Assembly (NCBI RefSeq): GCF_000336815.1
Contig: NZ_AOLG01000012.1
Coordinates: 79,261 to 143,260, forward strand
Length of the DNA stretch: 64,000 bases
DNA from: Haloferax prahovense DSM 18310
Lineage (GTDB): Archaea; Halobacteriota; Halobacteria; Halobacteriales; Haloferacaceae
Direction of reading: 5' to 3'
The translations under genes and the position numbers were made by a program. Numbering within the stretch: position 1 is the first letter of the stretch; every line of letters begins with the position of its first letter. The notes beneath the pieces are model-generated. The model was given only the letters and a program-made list of their open reading frames with translations. It was not told the origin of the DNA and did not search any database. Of the stretch, positions 18,295-26,551 are shown piece by piece.

Positions 18295-18492
18295 ATGTCT
18301 CAGGAAGTACAACCCTCGGTCATCGCGCACACGTGGGACGACCCGACTCGGTGTCCGTTCTGTCTCGACGAACTGGAGAGCGAAGGAGAGGGGTTCATGG
18401 ACCACCTCGAAGAGAGCCCCATCTGTCAACAGGGGTTCGGCATGTGGCGCGACGCGGTCGCCGACGACGTTCGCGGCGAGTGGTCCGGATAG
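18295..18492 (+). CDS. Small zinc-finger protein (DUF7501-like)
   Basis: 65 residues. C20-P-F-C23 and the later H37 and C44 (MDHLEESPIC) form a likely zinc site. The protein is a short acidic cytosolic one with no other motif, typical of the many haloarchaeal micro-proteins with CxxC knuckles, whose roles are regulatory or protein-binding. A TTTTTAT element at 18263-18269 lies about 29 nt before the ATG, giving a leaderless transcript. The upstream frame extension is AT-rich and probably not translated. Confidence 0.8.
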   Translation: MSQEVQPSVIAHTWDDPTRCPFCLDELESEGEGFMDHLEESPICQQGFGMWRDAVADDVRGEWSG

Positions 18493-18529
18493 GCGTCCAA
18501 AAACGGTCGTTTTTCGCGACTCGGTCGGC

Positions 18530-18976
18530 TCACTCGGGAGCGACGCCGAGTTGCGACAGCATGGTCATGATGTCGGTGCTGTTCCACTCTTCGACGCACA
18601 GTCCGCCCTCGTAGCGCGCCTGTACCATACCCCACGTGTCCATCTTGCGGTGGGTCGCGGGGATGTCGCCGCGGGCGCTTCGGAGCGTCCCGTCGTGGGT
18701 GCCGGTCAGGTGATACCGTGCGTACACGCTGTCGTCTCGCGCCGCCACGTCGAACAGTTCCACGTGGAAGTCGGAGAAGGCGTCGTGGTACCGCCGCGCC
18801 CACTCCTCGACCGCGTCGGTCCCGATGATGCCGTCGGGGTCAGAGAAGGCGTGGACCTCGACCAGCGGGTCGTACTCCTCTCTGATGACCTCGTAGTCGC
18901 GTTTGTTCCACAGTTCGTCCGCCACGCGCAGGAACGACGCTCGGTGCTGTTGTTCTTTCTCGGATGTTGCAGCCAT
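18530..18976 (-). CDS. SnoaL-like ester cyclase/NTF2-fold protein
   Basis: 148 residues with the SnoaL polyketide-cyclase-like pattern: an N-terminal helix (RVADELWNKRDYEVIREEYDP), GIIGTDAVEEWARRYHDAFSDFH, then TGTHDGTLRSARGDIPATHRK and a final W-N-S-T-D segment. Many archaeal members have no known reaction; the cone-shaped fold binds small hydrophobic molecules. ATG 18976 was chosen; another in-frame start lies 3 codons upstream. It is monocistronic. Confidence 0.83.
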   Translation of the reverse strand: MAATSEKEQQHRASFLRVADELWNKRDYEVIREEYDPLVEVHAFSDPDGIIGTDAVEEWARRYHDAFSDFHVELFDVAARDDSVYARYHLTGTHDGTLRSARGDIPATHRKMDTWGMVQARYEGGLCVEEWNSTDIMTMLSQLGVAPE

Positions 18977-19129
18977 TTCTACCACCGCTCGGAGAGACGG
19001 CAGACAGCGGCTTAGTTATGGATTCTTGGCATCATGAACGTGGCCGGAGAAGGGAACCGACGGCACCCCCAAGCTCCGTCGACGCCGAAGTGTCAATAGA
19101 ACTATCGCCGCGGAGACGGAATCGCGGAT

Positions 19130-19282
19130 ATGTCCGCTACTGTCTCGCCGATTGCAGTGTTCGTTCCGGCGCTCGCCTTCGGCGGCGCGGGGTTCGCGTT
19201 TCTGGGGCCGTTCGGTGCCGGGTTCGGCGCGGTCGTCGGCATCGCGCTCGGGGTGCTCGTGGGTCGAGGGGACGAGTACTGA
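19130..19282 (+). CDS. 50-residue glycine-zipper membrane micro-protein
   Basis: A complete ORF from ATG 19130 to TGA 19282 encoding 50 residues. Apart from the start and the RGDEY tail the chain is hydrophobic, with repeated Gly-x3-Gly spacing (GGAGFAFLGPFGAGFGAVVGIALGV). This predicts one long or two short membrane helices that pack through glycine zippers. ACTATCG at about 19101-19107 lies near -26 and could be the TATA element. No known family is recognised. Codon use is GC-rich at third positions like its neighbours, which supports real coding. Confidence 0.6.
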   Translation: MSATVSPIAVFVPALAFGGAGFAFLGPFGAGFGAVVGIALGVLVGRGDEY

Positions 19283-19325
19283 GCACGAAGCGCCGGAGTG
19301 ACCGCCGCGAGCGAACGCGCCGCCG

Positions 19326-20564
19326 TCAGTCGCTCGGGGCCGCCTGCGGCCGCCGCGCCGACCCGTCGACCCGGCCGAGGAGCCACCGGGTCAGCCCGAA
19401 CGAGAGCAGGCCGAGGACCGTCACGACGCCGAAGGTGACGCGCACGCCGGCGAGGTCGATGAGCGCCCCGAACGCTGGGGGCGCGACGGCCCCGCCGAGC
19501 GAGATGCCGATGGTGACGACGGCGAAGTTCTTGCCGAGGTCGGCGCGCTCCGAGAGGCGGTCCGCGAGGGTCGACCGCGCCGGCCGGGAGACGCTGATGG
19601 TCCCGCTGAAGGGGAGAATCAACACGACGAGCGCGAGCGGGAGCGACCCGCTGGCCAAGAGCGCCGCCAGTCCGGCAAGCGCGGCGTAGCCGCCGAGGGC
19701 GACGGTTCCGGGGCCGACGCGGTCGGTGAGCGCGCCGCCGACGAGAATCGTCCCCGCGCCGACGACGAGCATCCCCGAGACGAGGAGGTTCGCCGTCCCC
19801 GGCGCGAGGTCGTAGCCGGCGGTGAGCAGTTGCGGCGAGTACGTCCGGATGCACCACGCGGCCGCCGAGGTGAGAAACGAGAGGAGCGCGAGGCCCATCA
19901 GCCCCGCCGACGAGAGGAGTGCCGACGCGCCCCGCCGAACGCCCGCGAGCGTGGGGCGAGACGACGGGCGGTCCTCCGCCGCCGGCTTCTTGATTCGCTC
20001 GGGGAAGCCGCGGGCGACTGGGAGCGCGACGAGCGCGAACGCCGCGCCGAAGACGGCGATGGCCGCGACGGTCCAGCGCCAGCCGAGCCCGAGCGCGCCG
20101 ACGCCGGCCGCGATGGCGTACGAGACGGCGAAGCCGAGCGACCCGCCGAGGGCGTGCAGCGAGTACGCCCGCCCGCGGTTCGTCTCCGAGGAGGCGGTCG
20201 CCAAAAGCGGGTAGTGCGCGGGGTGGTGGCCCGCGATGCCGACGCCGAGGAGCGCCTGCGAGGCGAGGAGCCACCGGTACGAGGGCGCGAGCGCGGTCGC
20301 GACGATTCCCACCGCGCCGACGACGAGCGAGACAGCGAGGACGAGCGTCCGACTCCGCGCGTCCGAGAGGTAGCCGAAGGGGAGTTGCAGGAGCGTCACG
20401 ACCCCGCCCTGAACGCCGATGGCGAGGCCGACGGCGGCGATACTCACGCCGAAGTCGTCGGCGACGAGGCCGATGACGGGCGCGAGCGCGACGAGGTAGG
20501 CGTGGTTGACGACGTGCGAGCCCGCGACGAGGCCGACCACGCGCCGCTCCTGTGTCTCCGTCAC
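19326..20564 (-). CDS. Major facilitator superfamily transporter
   Basis: 412 residues, 12 hydrophobic segments. The MFS loop 2-3 signature is QLPFGYLSDARSRT, and a charge-rich central loop (RIKKPAAEDRPSSRP) separates the halves. The substrate is unknown. GTG 20564 (VTETQERRVVGLVAGSHVVNH) is preferred; the TTG three codons upstream is the other in-frame choice, and TTG starts are rare in haloarchaea. The gene is alone between the glycine-zipper ORF and the vWA operon. Confidence 0.87.
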   Translation of the reverse strand: MTETQERRVVGLVAGSHVVNHAYLVALAPVIGLVADDFGVSIAAVGLAIGVQGGVVTLLQLPFGYLSDARSRTLVLAVSLVVGAVGIVATALAPSYRWLLASQALLGVGIAGHHPAHYPLLATASSETNRGRAYSLHALGGSLGFAVSYAIAAGVGALGLGWRWTVAAIAVFGAAFALVALPVARGFPERIKKPAAEDRPSSRPTLAGVRRGASALLSSAGLMGLALLSFLTSAAAWCIRTYSPQLLTAGYDLAPGTANLLVSGMLVVGAGTILVGGALTDRVGPGTVALGGYAALAGLAALLASGSLPLALVVLILPFSGTISVSRPARSTLADRLSERADLGKNFAVVTIGISLGGAVAPPAFGALIDLAGVRVTFGVVTVLGLLSFGLTRWLLGRVDGSARRPQAAPSD

Positions 20565-20630
20565 ACCGGCCAATGGGGGGTAATTCGTGAAAAGCCCGCG
20601 GTCCGCGGCGATGTTGGTCCCGGAGTCGGA

Positions 20631-21521
20631 TTAGCCGCGGCCGCGACGTTCCCCGCCGAGGCGCGCGCCGAGCCAGAGGTCGGCGAACGTGTCGAAGAAG
20701 TCCGCACCGGTGTCGACGAGTTCGCGCTCGATGCCGAGCGCCTGACACCGCTCGTCCACCGCCGCGAGATGCGATTGGAGTCGGTCCGTGTACTGCCGCG
20801 CCGCCGACCCGCCGAAGTAGGTCCGGCGGGTCGCCTCGGACTCGGGGTCCTCGAAGATGGCGTCGCCCGTCGCCTCCGGGCCGAGTTCCTCGGGGGTGAG
20901 CACCTGCGCGACGAGCACGTCGTTTCGCGCGAGCGCGGCGAGGCCGGAAGCGACGTCGTCGGGGTCGAAAAGCAGGTCGCTCACGACCACCACGAGCGAC
21001 CGCGAGCGGATGGTCTCGGCGTAGGTCGAGAGCGCGGCCGTGATGTCGCCGTCGCCGCCGGGCGTCGTCTCGTTGAGACGCTCGACGAGCCGAAGCACCT
21101 CGCCGCGGCTCGACGCGTCGGTGTCGATGCGGTCGGGCAGGTCGCCGAGGAGCGAAAAGCGGAAGTCGTTGTTCTCCTCGGCGGTGAGGTGGCAAAAGCC
21201 GAGGCCGAGCTTCGCGCCGTACTCGAACTTGTTCGTGTCGCCCTCACCGAAGTCCATCGAGGCCGAGGCGTCGAGGAGGACGTGGACCGTCAGGTTCCGC
21301 TCGGCCTCGAACCGCTTGATGAACAGCTCTTCGGTCCGGGCGTACACCTTCCAGTCGATGAGCCGCGGGTCGTCGCCGGCGGCGTACCGCCGGTGGTCGC
21401 TGAAGGTGAGCCCCTCGCCCACGTCCGGCGACTCTTGGTCGCCCTGCCGTCGGGCGTTCGAGACGCGCTTCAGCGAGGTGTCGAAGCGGTCGAGTTCGTC
21501 GAGGAAGCCGGGGTCTATCAT
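20631..21521 (-). CDS. DUF58 domain protein, last gene of MoxR operon
   Basis: 296 residues. The DUF58 signature RRYAAGDDPRLIDWKVYAR spans about 44-62. It is followed by a von Willebrand A-like domain with a MIDAS-type motif D84-A-S-A-S88 and a second Asp in VVVVSDLLFDPDD. DUF58 proteins are encoded beside MoxR AAA ATPases in bacteria and archaea, and probably act as metal-binding adaptors for the ATPase. The gene starts 7 nt after the MoxR stop and ends the operon. Confidence 0.9.
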   Translation of the reverse strand: MIDPGFLDELDRFDTSLKRVSNARRQGDQESPDVGEGLTFSDHRRYAAGDDPRLIDWKVYARTEELFIKRFEAERNLTVHVLLDASASMDFGEGDTNKFEYGAKLGLGFCHLTAEENNDFRFSLLGDLPDRIDTDASSRGEVLRLVERLNETTPGGDGDITAALSTYAETIRSRSLVVVVSDLLFDPDDVASGLAALARNDVLVAQVLTPEELGPEATGDAIFEDPESEATRRTYFGGSAARQYTDRLQSHLAAVDERCQALGIERELVDTGADFFDTFADLWLGARLGGERRGRG

Positions 21522-21528
21522 CGGTTCG

Positions 21529-22545
21529 TCACTCGTTCAACAGCCGCGCAATCACGTCGTCGGGGTCGAGCCCCTCGCGCTCCGCCCGGAAGTCGAGGAT
21601 GATGCGGTGTCTGATGACCGGCGGGGCCATCTCGACCACGTCCTCCCACGAGACGTGGGTGCGCCCGTGGACGAACGCCCGCGCCTTCGCGGCGAGGACG
21701 AGCGCCATGCTCGCGCGGGGGCTCGCGCCGAACTCGACCTGCTCGTCTTCGCGGGTCTTGCGGACCAGTTCGATGGTCCGGTCGCGGATGTCGTCGGAGA
21801 TGGGGACCTGCCGCACGAGCCGTTGGGCCGCCAGCAGGTGGGTCCGCGGCAGGACGCGCTCGACTTCGGGCGACGCGCCGCCCTCGGCGTACTGCTTGAC
21901 GATGGACCGCTCCTCGTCGAACTCGGGGTAACCGACGAGAATCTTCATCAGGAAGCGGTCGGTCTGCGCCTCGGGGAGCGGGTAGGTGCCGCCCTGGTCG
22001 ATGGGGTTCTGCGTCGCGAGGACGAAGAACGGGTCCGGAAGCTCGTAGGTCTCGCCCGCGGCGGTCACCTGCTTTTCCTGCATGGCTTCGAGGAGCGCGG
22101 CCTGCGTCTTCGGCGTCGCCCGGTTTATCTCGTCGGCGAGGACGACGTTGGCGAAGATTGGCCCGCGCTCGAACACGAAGTCCCGACCGTCCGGCGTCTC
22201 GCGGATGATTTCGGTGCCCGTGATGTCCGAGGGCATCAGGTCGGGCGTGTTCTGCACCCGCGAGAACTGCAGGTCCGTCGCGTCCGAGAGGGCGCGCACG
22301 AGCGTCGTCTTCCCCAGTCCGGGGTTCGATTCGAGCAGCGCGTTGCCGTCGCAGAGGACGCAGACGAGGAGTCGTTCGACCACGTCGTGCTGGCCGATGA
22401 TGCGCTTTCCGACCTCGTCTTTGACCGCCGCGACGCTCGCCTGGAGGTCCTCGATGCTGAGGTCGTCGTCTGTTTCGACCGCGATATCACCTTCGGCCGC
22501 GGTCTGCTGTCCGTCGTCTCCGAGCCAGTCTCGTTTGTCACTCAT
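21529..22545 (-). CDS. MoxR-type AAA ATPase
   Basis: 338 residues. Walker A is at about 74-81 (NPGLGKTT), Walker B at about 132-142 (ANVVLADEINR), and the MoxR-specific NRATPKTQAALLEAMQE and TQNPIDQGGTYPLPEAQ follow. MoxR ATPases remodel or assemble von Willebrand A proteins and metal-containing complexes. The first 45 residues are an acidic extension. The start overlaps the preceding membrane protein gene by 8 nt, so translation is probably coupled. Clients are probably the vWA proteins encoded by the first two genes of the operon. Confidence 0.95.
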   Translation of the reverse strand: MSDKRDWLGDDGQQTAAEGDIAVETDDDLSIEDLQASVAAVKDEVGKRIIGQHDVVERLLVCVLCDGNALLESNPGLGKTTLVRALSDATDLQFSRVQNTPDLMPSDITGTEIIRETPDGRDFVFERGPIFANVVLADEINRATPKTQAALLEAMQEKQVTAAGETYELPDPFFVLATQNPIDQGGTYPLPEAQTDRFLMKILVGYPEFDEERSIVKQYAEGGASPEVERVLPRTHLLAAQRLVRQVPISDDIRDRTIELVRKTREDEQVEFGASPRASMALVLAAKARAFVHGRTHVSWEDVVEMAPPVIRHRIILDFRAEREGLDPDDVIARLLNE

Positions 22546-23497
22546 CTTCGTTCTCTCGTATCTTCAGGGTGTAGTCGCGAATCAGGTCGGCCTCTTCGAG
22601 CGTGTCGTCGGCGAGGTAGCCGGCGCGCTGGCTCTCGACGGCGCTGTCGCCGCCGTAACCGGTCGAGTCGTAAGCCGCGGCCGACGACTCTGGTCCGTCG
22701 CCGCTCCCGCCGGTCCCGGCGACGGTAGCGTTCAACTGCTCCGAGCCGGCGTCCACGTCCTCGGGGTCGCCGAGAATCGAGCTCCCGTTCTGGAGCCCCG
22801 TCTCCTCGTCGGGTTGGTCGAGGCTGTCGCCCGCCGGCCCGCCGTCGCCGGCGAGCCCCTCGAACTGGATGTCCGAGACGGCGACTTGGATGCTCCCCGC
22901 CGAGAGGAGCAAGGCGACGAGCAGCGCGCCGACGATGCGGCGGGTCGGCAGGAGCTCCACCGACGACGACTCCCGCAAGCGGGACAGCACGTCGTCGTAG
23001 AGCGCGACCGACATGCGCGAGTCGCGGTTCGGGTTCCCCTCGTCGGCGACGAGGTCGCGGGCGGTCCGGAGCGCCTCGGCGACCGAGGGATTCACCGCCT
23101 CGAACTGCTCGACCGGCGGTACCCGCATCAGGATGAGGTACTCCGCGACACCGACGAGGAGGCCCACCGCGAGGGCGATTGGGACGGCGACGTGAACCGA
23201 GACGGCCGGGTCGACCCGCGGGAGGAAGCCGAGCGACACCGACGACTGGACGGGCAACGCGACCACTCGGAACGCGATGTTCGCCAACAGCGTCGCGACC
23301 GCGGCGTCGACGACGCTGGAGACGACGGCGGCCTTCGCGGCCTCGTGGCGGACCTCGCTGACGGCGTCGGCCATGGCCTCCCGGCGGGTCGCTCCCGATT
23401 CCGAGCCGGCGGCCGTGTCGGGTGCGTCTGACGTGTCGGCAGCGTCGGGAACGCCGCTGCCGTCGGTGCCCGGTTCGGGCGGAGGTGATTCAGACAC
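22538..23497 (-). CDS. Haloarchaeal membrane protein of the MoxR operon, unknown function
   Basis: 319 residues. A disordered acidic N-terminus (about 1-40) precedes two hydrophobic regions (about 65-130) and another near 205-225. The C-terminal 90 residues are Gly/Ser/Asp-rich and probably extracellular. No family with known function is recognised; similar proteins occur at this operon position in other haloarchaea, from memory. The gene overlaps both neighbours by 8 nt, arguing that its product belongs to the same complex. Confidence 0.8.
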   Translation of the reverse strand: MSESPPPEPGTDGSGVPDAADTSDAPDTAAGSESGATRREAMADAVSEVRHEAAKAAVVSSVVDAAVATLLANIAFRVVALPVQSSVSLGFLPRVDPAVSVHVAVPIALAVGLLVGVAEYLILMRVPPVEQFEAVNPSVAEALRTARDLVADEGNPNRDSRMSVALYDDVLSRLRESSSVELLPTRRIVGALLVALLLSAGSIQVAVSDIQFEGLAGDGGPAGDSLDQPDEETGLQNGSSILGDPEDVDAGSEQLNATVAGTGGSGDGPESSAAAYDSTGYGGDSAVESQRAGYLADDTLEEADLIRDYTLKIRENEDE

Positions 23498-24113
23498 CGC
23501 TGCACACCGCCGGTTCGTTGCCGTCTTCGAACTCGGAACAGGCCCGCCGGAGGTCGGCTTCGAGTTCGTCGACCCGGTCTTCGAGGTCGTCGATGTCGGA
23601 CTGGAGCGTCTCTATCTGGGTCTCCAGTTCGGCGTTCGTCTCCTCCAGTTCCTCGTTATCCGTTTCGAGGTCGTCTATCTGGTTTTCGAGCCGGTTGCGC
23701 TGTTCTTCGAGTTCGTCGAGCGTCGCCGTGAGTTCGCTGATACGGTTGCGGGCGTCTCGGAGATTGCTTTCGGTCTCCTGGAGTTCGTTCCGGGTCGACG
23801 ACAGCTCGCTTTGGGTCGATTCGAGCTGTGACTCCGTGTCTTCGAGATTGTTCGCGACCTGCGAGACGTCGCCGCGGGTGCGTTCGAGACTGCTGTTCAG
23901 CTCCTGTAGCTCCGCCCGCGTCGCCGACAAGTTTTGTCGAGTTTGCGAGAGGTCCTGTTCCAGCGCCTCGTTTCGCTCGCGCAGTTGCTCGTTTTGCTGG
24001 TCGAGCGAATCGACCGAGTACTGGTAGAACATCGTCGCGCCGACGGTTCCGGCGGTGAGGAGGACGACGACGAGGACGAGACCGAGATTCAGGGACCGAC
24101 CCAGGGAACTCAT
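23490..24113 (-). CDS. Membrane-anchored long coiled-coil protein
   Basis: 207 residues. One N-terminal transmembrane helix (about 9-30) is followed by an almost uninterrupted heptad-repeat coiled coil to about residue 190, rich in Glu, Gln, Asn, Leu and Arg. The C-terminus has two Cys (RRACSEF and PAVCSG) that may form a disulfide. The topology suggests a rod projecting about 23 nm from the membrane, acting as spacer or tether for the vWA complex. No sequence family can be named. It overlaps flanking genes by 4 and 8 nt. Confidence 0.82.
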   Translation of the reverse strand: MSSLGRSLNLGLVLVVVLLTAGTVGATMFYQYSVDSLDQQNEQLRERNEALEQDLSQTRQNLSATRAELQELNSSLERTRGDVSQVANNLEDTESQLESTQSELSSTRNELQETESNLRDARNRISELTATLDELEEQRNRLENQIDDLETDNEELEETNAELETQIETLQSDIDDLEDRVDELEADLRRACSEFEDGNEPAVCSGV

Positions 24114-26551
24114 ATCAGACCACCTTCACTTTGCGTTCGACCCCGATACACTTGAAGACGCCGGACGAGCACCTCGGCGAGGTAGAGGAGGAACGCGGCG
24201 GCGACGAACGCGGCCGCCCAGTCGTCGCGGACGGGTTGGACGCCAGCGGCGTTGTCGCGAGCGGAGGCGGCGATTTCGGTCGCGTCTTCGGGGTCGTACA
24301 TCGTCCCACCGCTGTCGGAGACGGCGGCTTCGAGCGCGGCCGACCGACCGAACCCGGCGTACTCGGCGGGGTAGTTCACCGCGAAGGCGGTGTCGAGCAC
24401 GTTCCGGTAGCCCGTCTCCGTGGGGACGACCGTCGCCTCGTAGACCCCGGAATCGACCGCCGAGAAGGACAGCCCCTCGACGCCCCGCGGGCGCTCGCCG
24501 CCGCGGTAGACGACGGTCGTCGGCTGGTCGACGCGGGTGTCCGCCACCTCGGCGACGCCGGTCGCCTTCCGCTCCGGGTCGCCGATGACGTAGTTCGTGG
24601 ACTTCGTGAGCAGGAGCGAGTCGGGGCTCCGGAGCAGGCCGTCGAGCGTGCCGTCGCCCGCGTACGTGGTGATGGTGGCGACGCGGCCGAGGCCGTAGCG
24701 CCACGAGGCGACTGCGGGGGTCCCGTCGTCGGCCGCGACGAGGAAGTTCGCGCCGCTCCTGACCGACACGTCGTTGACGCTGCCGGGGTTCGCGGTCAGT
24801 TCGACGCCGGCGGTGACGAAGTCGTTCTGGTCGACGACCGTGAGGCCGTCGCCGGCGTACTGGCGGTTCGACCCGCCGAAGAGGATGCGGAGTCGGTCGG
24901 TCTCGTCGGCCCTGAGGTAGTTCCCGCCGGACGCCCGCGCGATGGTCCGGAGGGTCTGTTCGTTCGGGCTCGGCCCGGTCCCGATGGTGATGACGCGGAC
25001 CCCGTCGCGGCCGAGTTGGTCCGCGACCCTCGCGGCGTCCTGGAACCGGTCGTGTCCGTCGCTGATGAGGATAATCGTCCCGCGCCTGTCGCCGAGTTGC
25101 TGGGCCGCGCCCTCGAGGCCGACGGAGATGTCGGTCGCGCCGCCGGACTGGAGCCGGCGGATGAGGTCGGCTGTCGACTCGCGGTTCGGCCCGAGCGGGC
25201 GGAGCGGCGAGACCTCGTAGGCACGGTAGTTGAAGCCGACGATGCCGACCTGGTTCTCGTCGCCGAGCTGGTCGAGCGCGTCGAGCGCGACCGACTTCTG
25301 GACGCGCATGCCGCTTTCCGCGCTACCGGACACGTCGATGGCGAAGACGAGGTTCGTCTGCTGGGACGTGCCCTCGCCGGTCGTGACCGGAAGCATCGAC
25401 GCGAGGCTCGACCCGTCGTAGCCGCCGTTTTCGAACGAGTTGCGCCCGCCGACGGTCAGGAGACCGCCGCCGTCGATGACGAACCGCTGGAGCGAGTCGG
25501 TGTTGCCAACGTCCTCGGCGCGGATGTCCTGCAAGACGACGGCGTGGTACGACGAGAGGTCCGCGGGGACGGCCTCGGCGGTCTCCACGTCGTACAGCTC
25601 CGAGAGGTAGTCGCGGAACGGGTAGTCCCCCCGGGAGACGTACAGCACCCGCGGCGGCTCGACCACGCGGACCGTCTTGCGGAACACGTCGTTCGTCTGG
25701 AAGCGGTCGTCGCTCTCGATGCGAGCGGTGACGCGGTGGGTCCCGGTGGTCTCGAACGTCTGGGAGAACTCGACGCCGCCGGTGGTGTTGACCACCTCGC
25801 GGGCGACTTCCTCGCCGTCGACATCCACGACGAGTTCGACGGTCGCGCCCTCGGTGCCCTCGGGAACGACCCCGTCGACCTGCGCGAGGAACGCGTTCTC
25901 GACGCCGACGCTGGTCTTCGACGGGCCGCTGACGGTGACGTAGTGTTCGGCCTCGGTCGGTTCGAGCGCGACCGCGCTCACGGTCGCGTTGAGGTCGCGG
26001 GCGAGCGTCGTCGCGGACGCGAGGCTCCGCCCCGAGGTGACCCGCCCGTCCGAGACGAGGACGACCGTCCCGTCCGGTCTGAGGTTGGCCGCGACGGCGT
26101 CGCCGATGGGCGACTCCTCGCCGCGGGCGACCGTCGAGGTCGTGACGGGGACGCCCTCCGCTTCGATGTCCGCCGCGAGCTGCGACGCCACGTCCTCGGT
26201 GACGGCCGCGCTGTCGGAGTCGTCGACGAGGAGCGTCACCTGCGGGTCGCCGTCGGTCATCCGGGTCGTGATAGTGTACGGCCCCGCAGCCGCGACGACC
26301 AAGAGGACGACGACGAGGAACCGGGACGCGAACAGGAGTCGCCGGGAGCGCCCGCCGGCCGTCCCGTCGGCCCCGCGGAAGATGAGCGCCCACGCGAGGA
26401 GCGCGGCCACGGGGAGCGCGACGAGGAACAGGGGGCGCTGGATGCCGAGCGTCCGTCCGGCGGCCTCGACCGTCCACGCGAGGGGCGTCGTCGCGGCGGC
26501 GACGGCGTCGAGCGCTGTCAGCGCGGCCGACGCCGAGCCGAACGCCGCCAT
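24110..26551 (-). CDS. Large membrane von Willebrand A / glutamine-amidotransferase-like protein
   Basis: 813 residues. Two N-terminal helices (about 38-58 and 72-92) lead into an extracellular-type region. A degenerate vWA-like part (LLVDDSDSAAV) is followed by a beta-sandwich and by an amidotransferase-like segment (VLYVSRGDYPFRDYLSELYDVE...VVLQDIRAED). A complete vWA domain with MIDAS DVSGSAES and SDGHDR comes next, and one final helix near the C-terminus. The layout resembles bacterial BatA/BatB-linked proteins. Its stop overlaps the coiled-coil gene by 4 nt, and its start shares one base with the stop of the preceding vWA gene. Confidence 0.88.
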   Translation of the reverse strand: MAAFGSASAALTALDAVAAATTPLAWTVEAAGRTLGIQRPLFLVALPVAALLAWALIFRGADGTAGGRSRRLLFASRFLVVVLLVVAAAGPYTITTRMTDGDPQVTLLVDDSDSAAVTEDVASQLAADIEAEGVPVTTSTVARGEESPIGDAVAANLRPDGTVVLVSDGRVTSGRSLASATTLARDLNATVSAVALEPTEAEHYVTVSGPSKTSVGVENAFLAQVDGVVPEGTEGATVELVVDVDGEEVAREVVNTTGGVEFSQTFETTGTHRVTARIESDDRFQTNDVFRKTVRVVEPPRVLYVSRGDYPFRDYLSELYDVETAEAVPADLSSYHAVVLQDIRAEDVGNTDSLQRFVIDGGGLLTVGGRNSFENGGYDGSSLASMLPVTTGEGTSQQTNLVFAIDVSGSAESGMRVQKSVALDALDQLGDENQVGIVGFNYRAYEVSPLRPLGPNRESTADLIRRLQSGGATDISVGLEGAAQQLGDRRGTIILISDGHDRFQDAARVADQLGRDGVRVITIGTGPSPNEQTLRTIARASGGNYLRADETDRLRILFGGSNRQYAGDGLTVVDQNDFVTAGVELTANPGSVNDVSVRSGANFLVAADDGTPAVASWRYGLGRVATITTYAGDGTLDGLLRSPDSLLLTKSTNYVIGDPERKATGVAEVADTRVDQPTTVVYRGGERPRGVEGLSFSAVDSGVYEATVVPTETGYRNVLDTAFAVNYPAEYAGFGRSAALEAAVSDSGGTMYDPEDATEIAASARDNAAGVQPVRDDWAAAFVAAAFLLYLAEVLVRRLQVYRGRTQSEGGLI

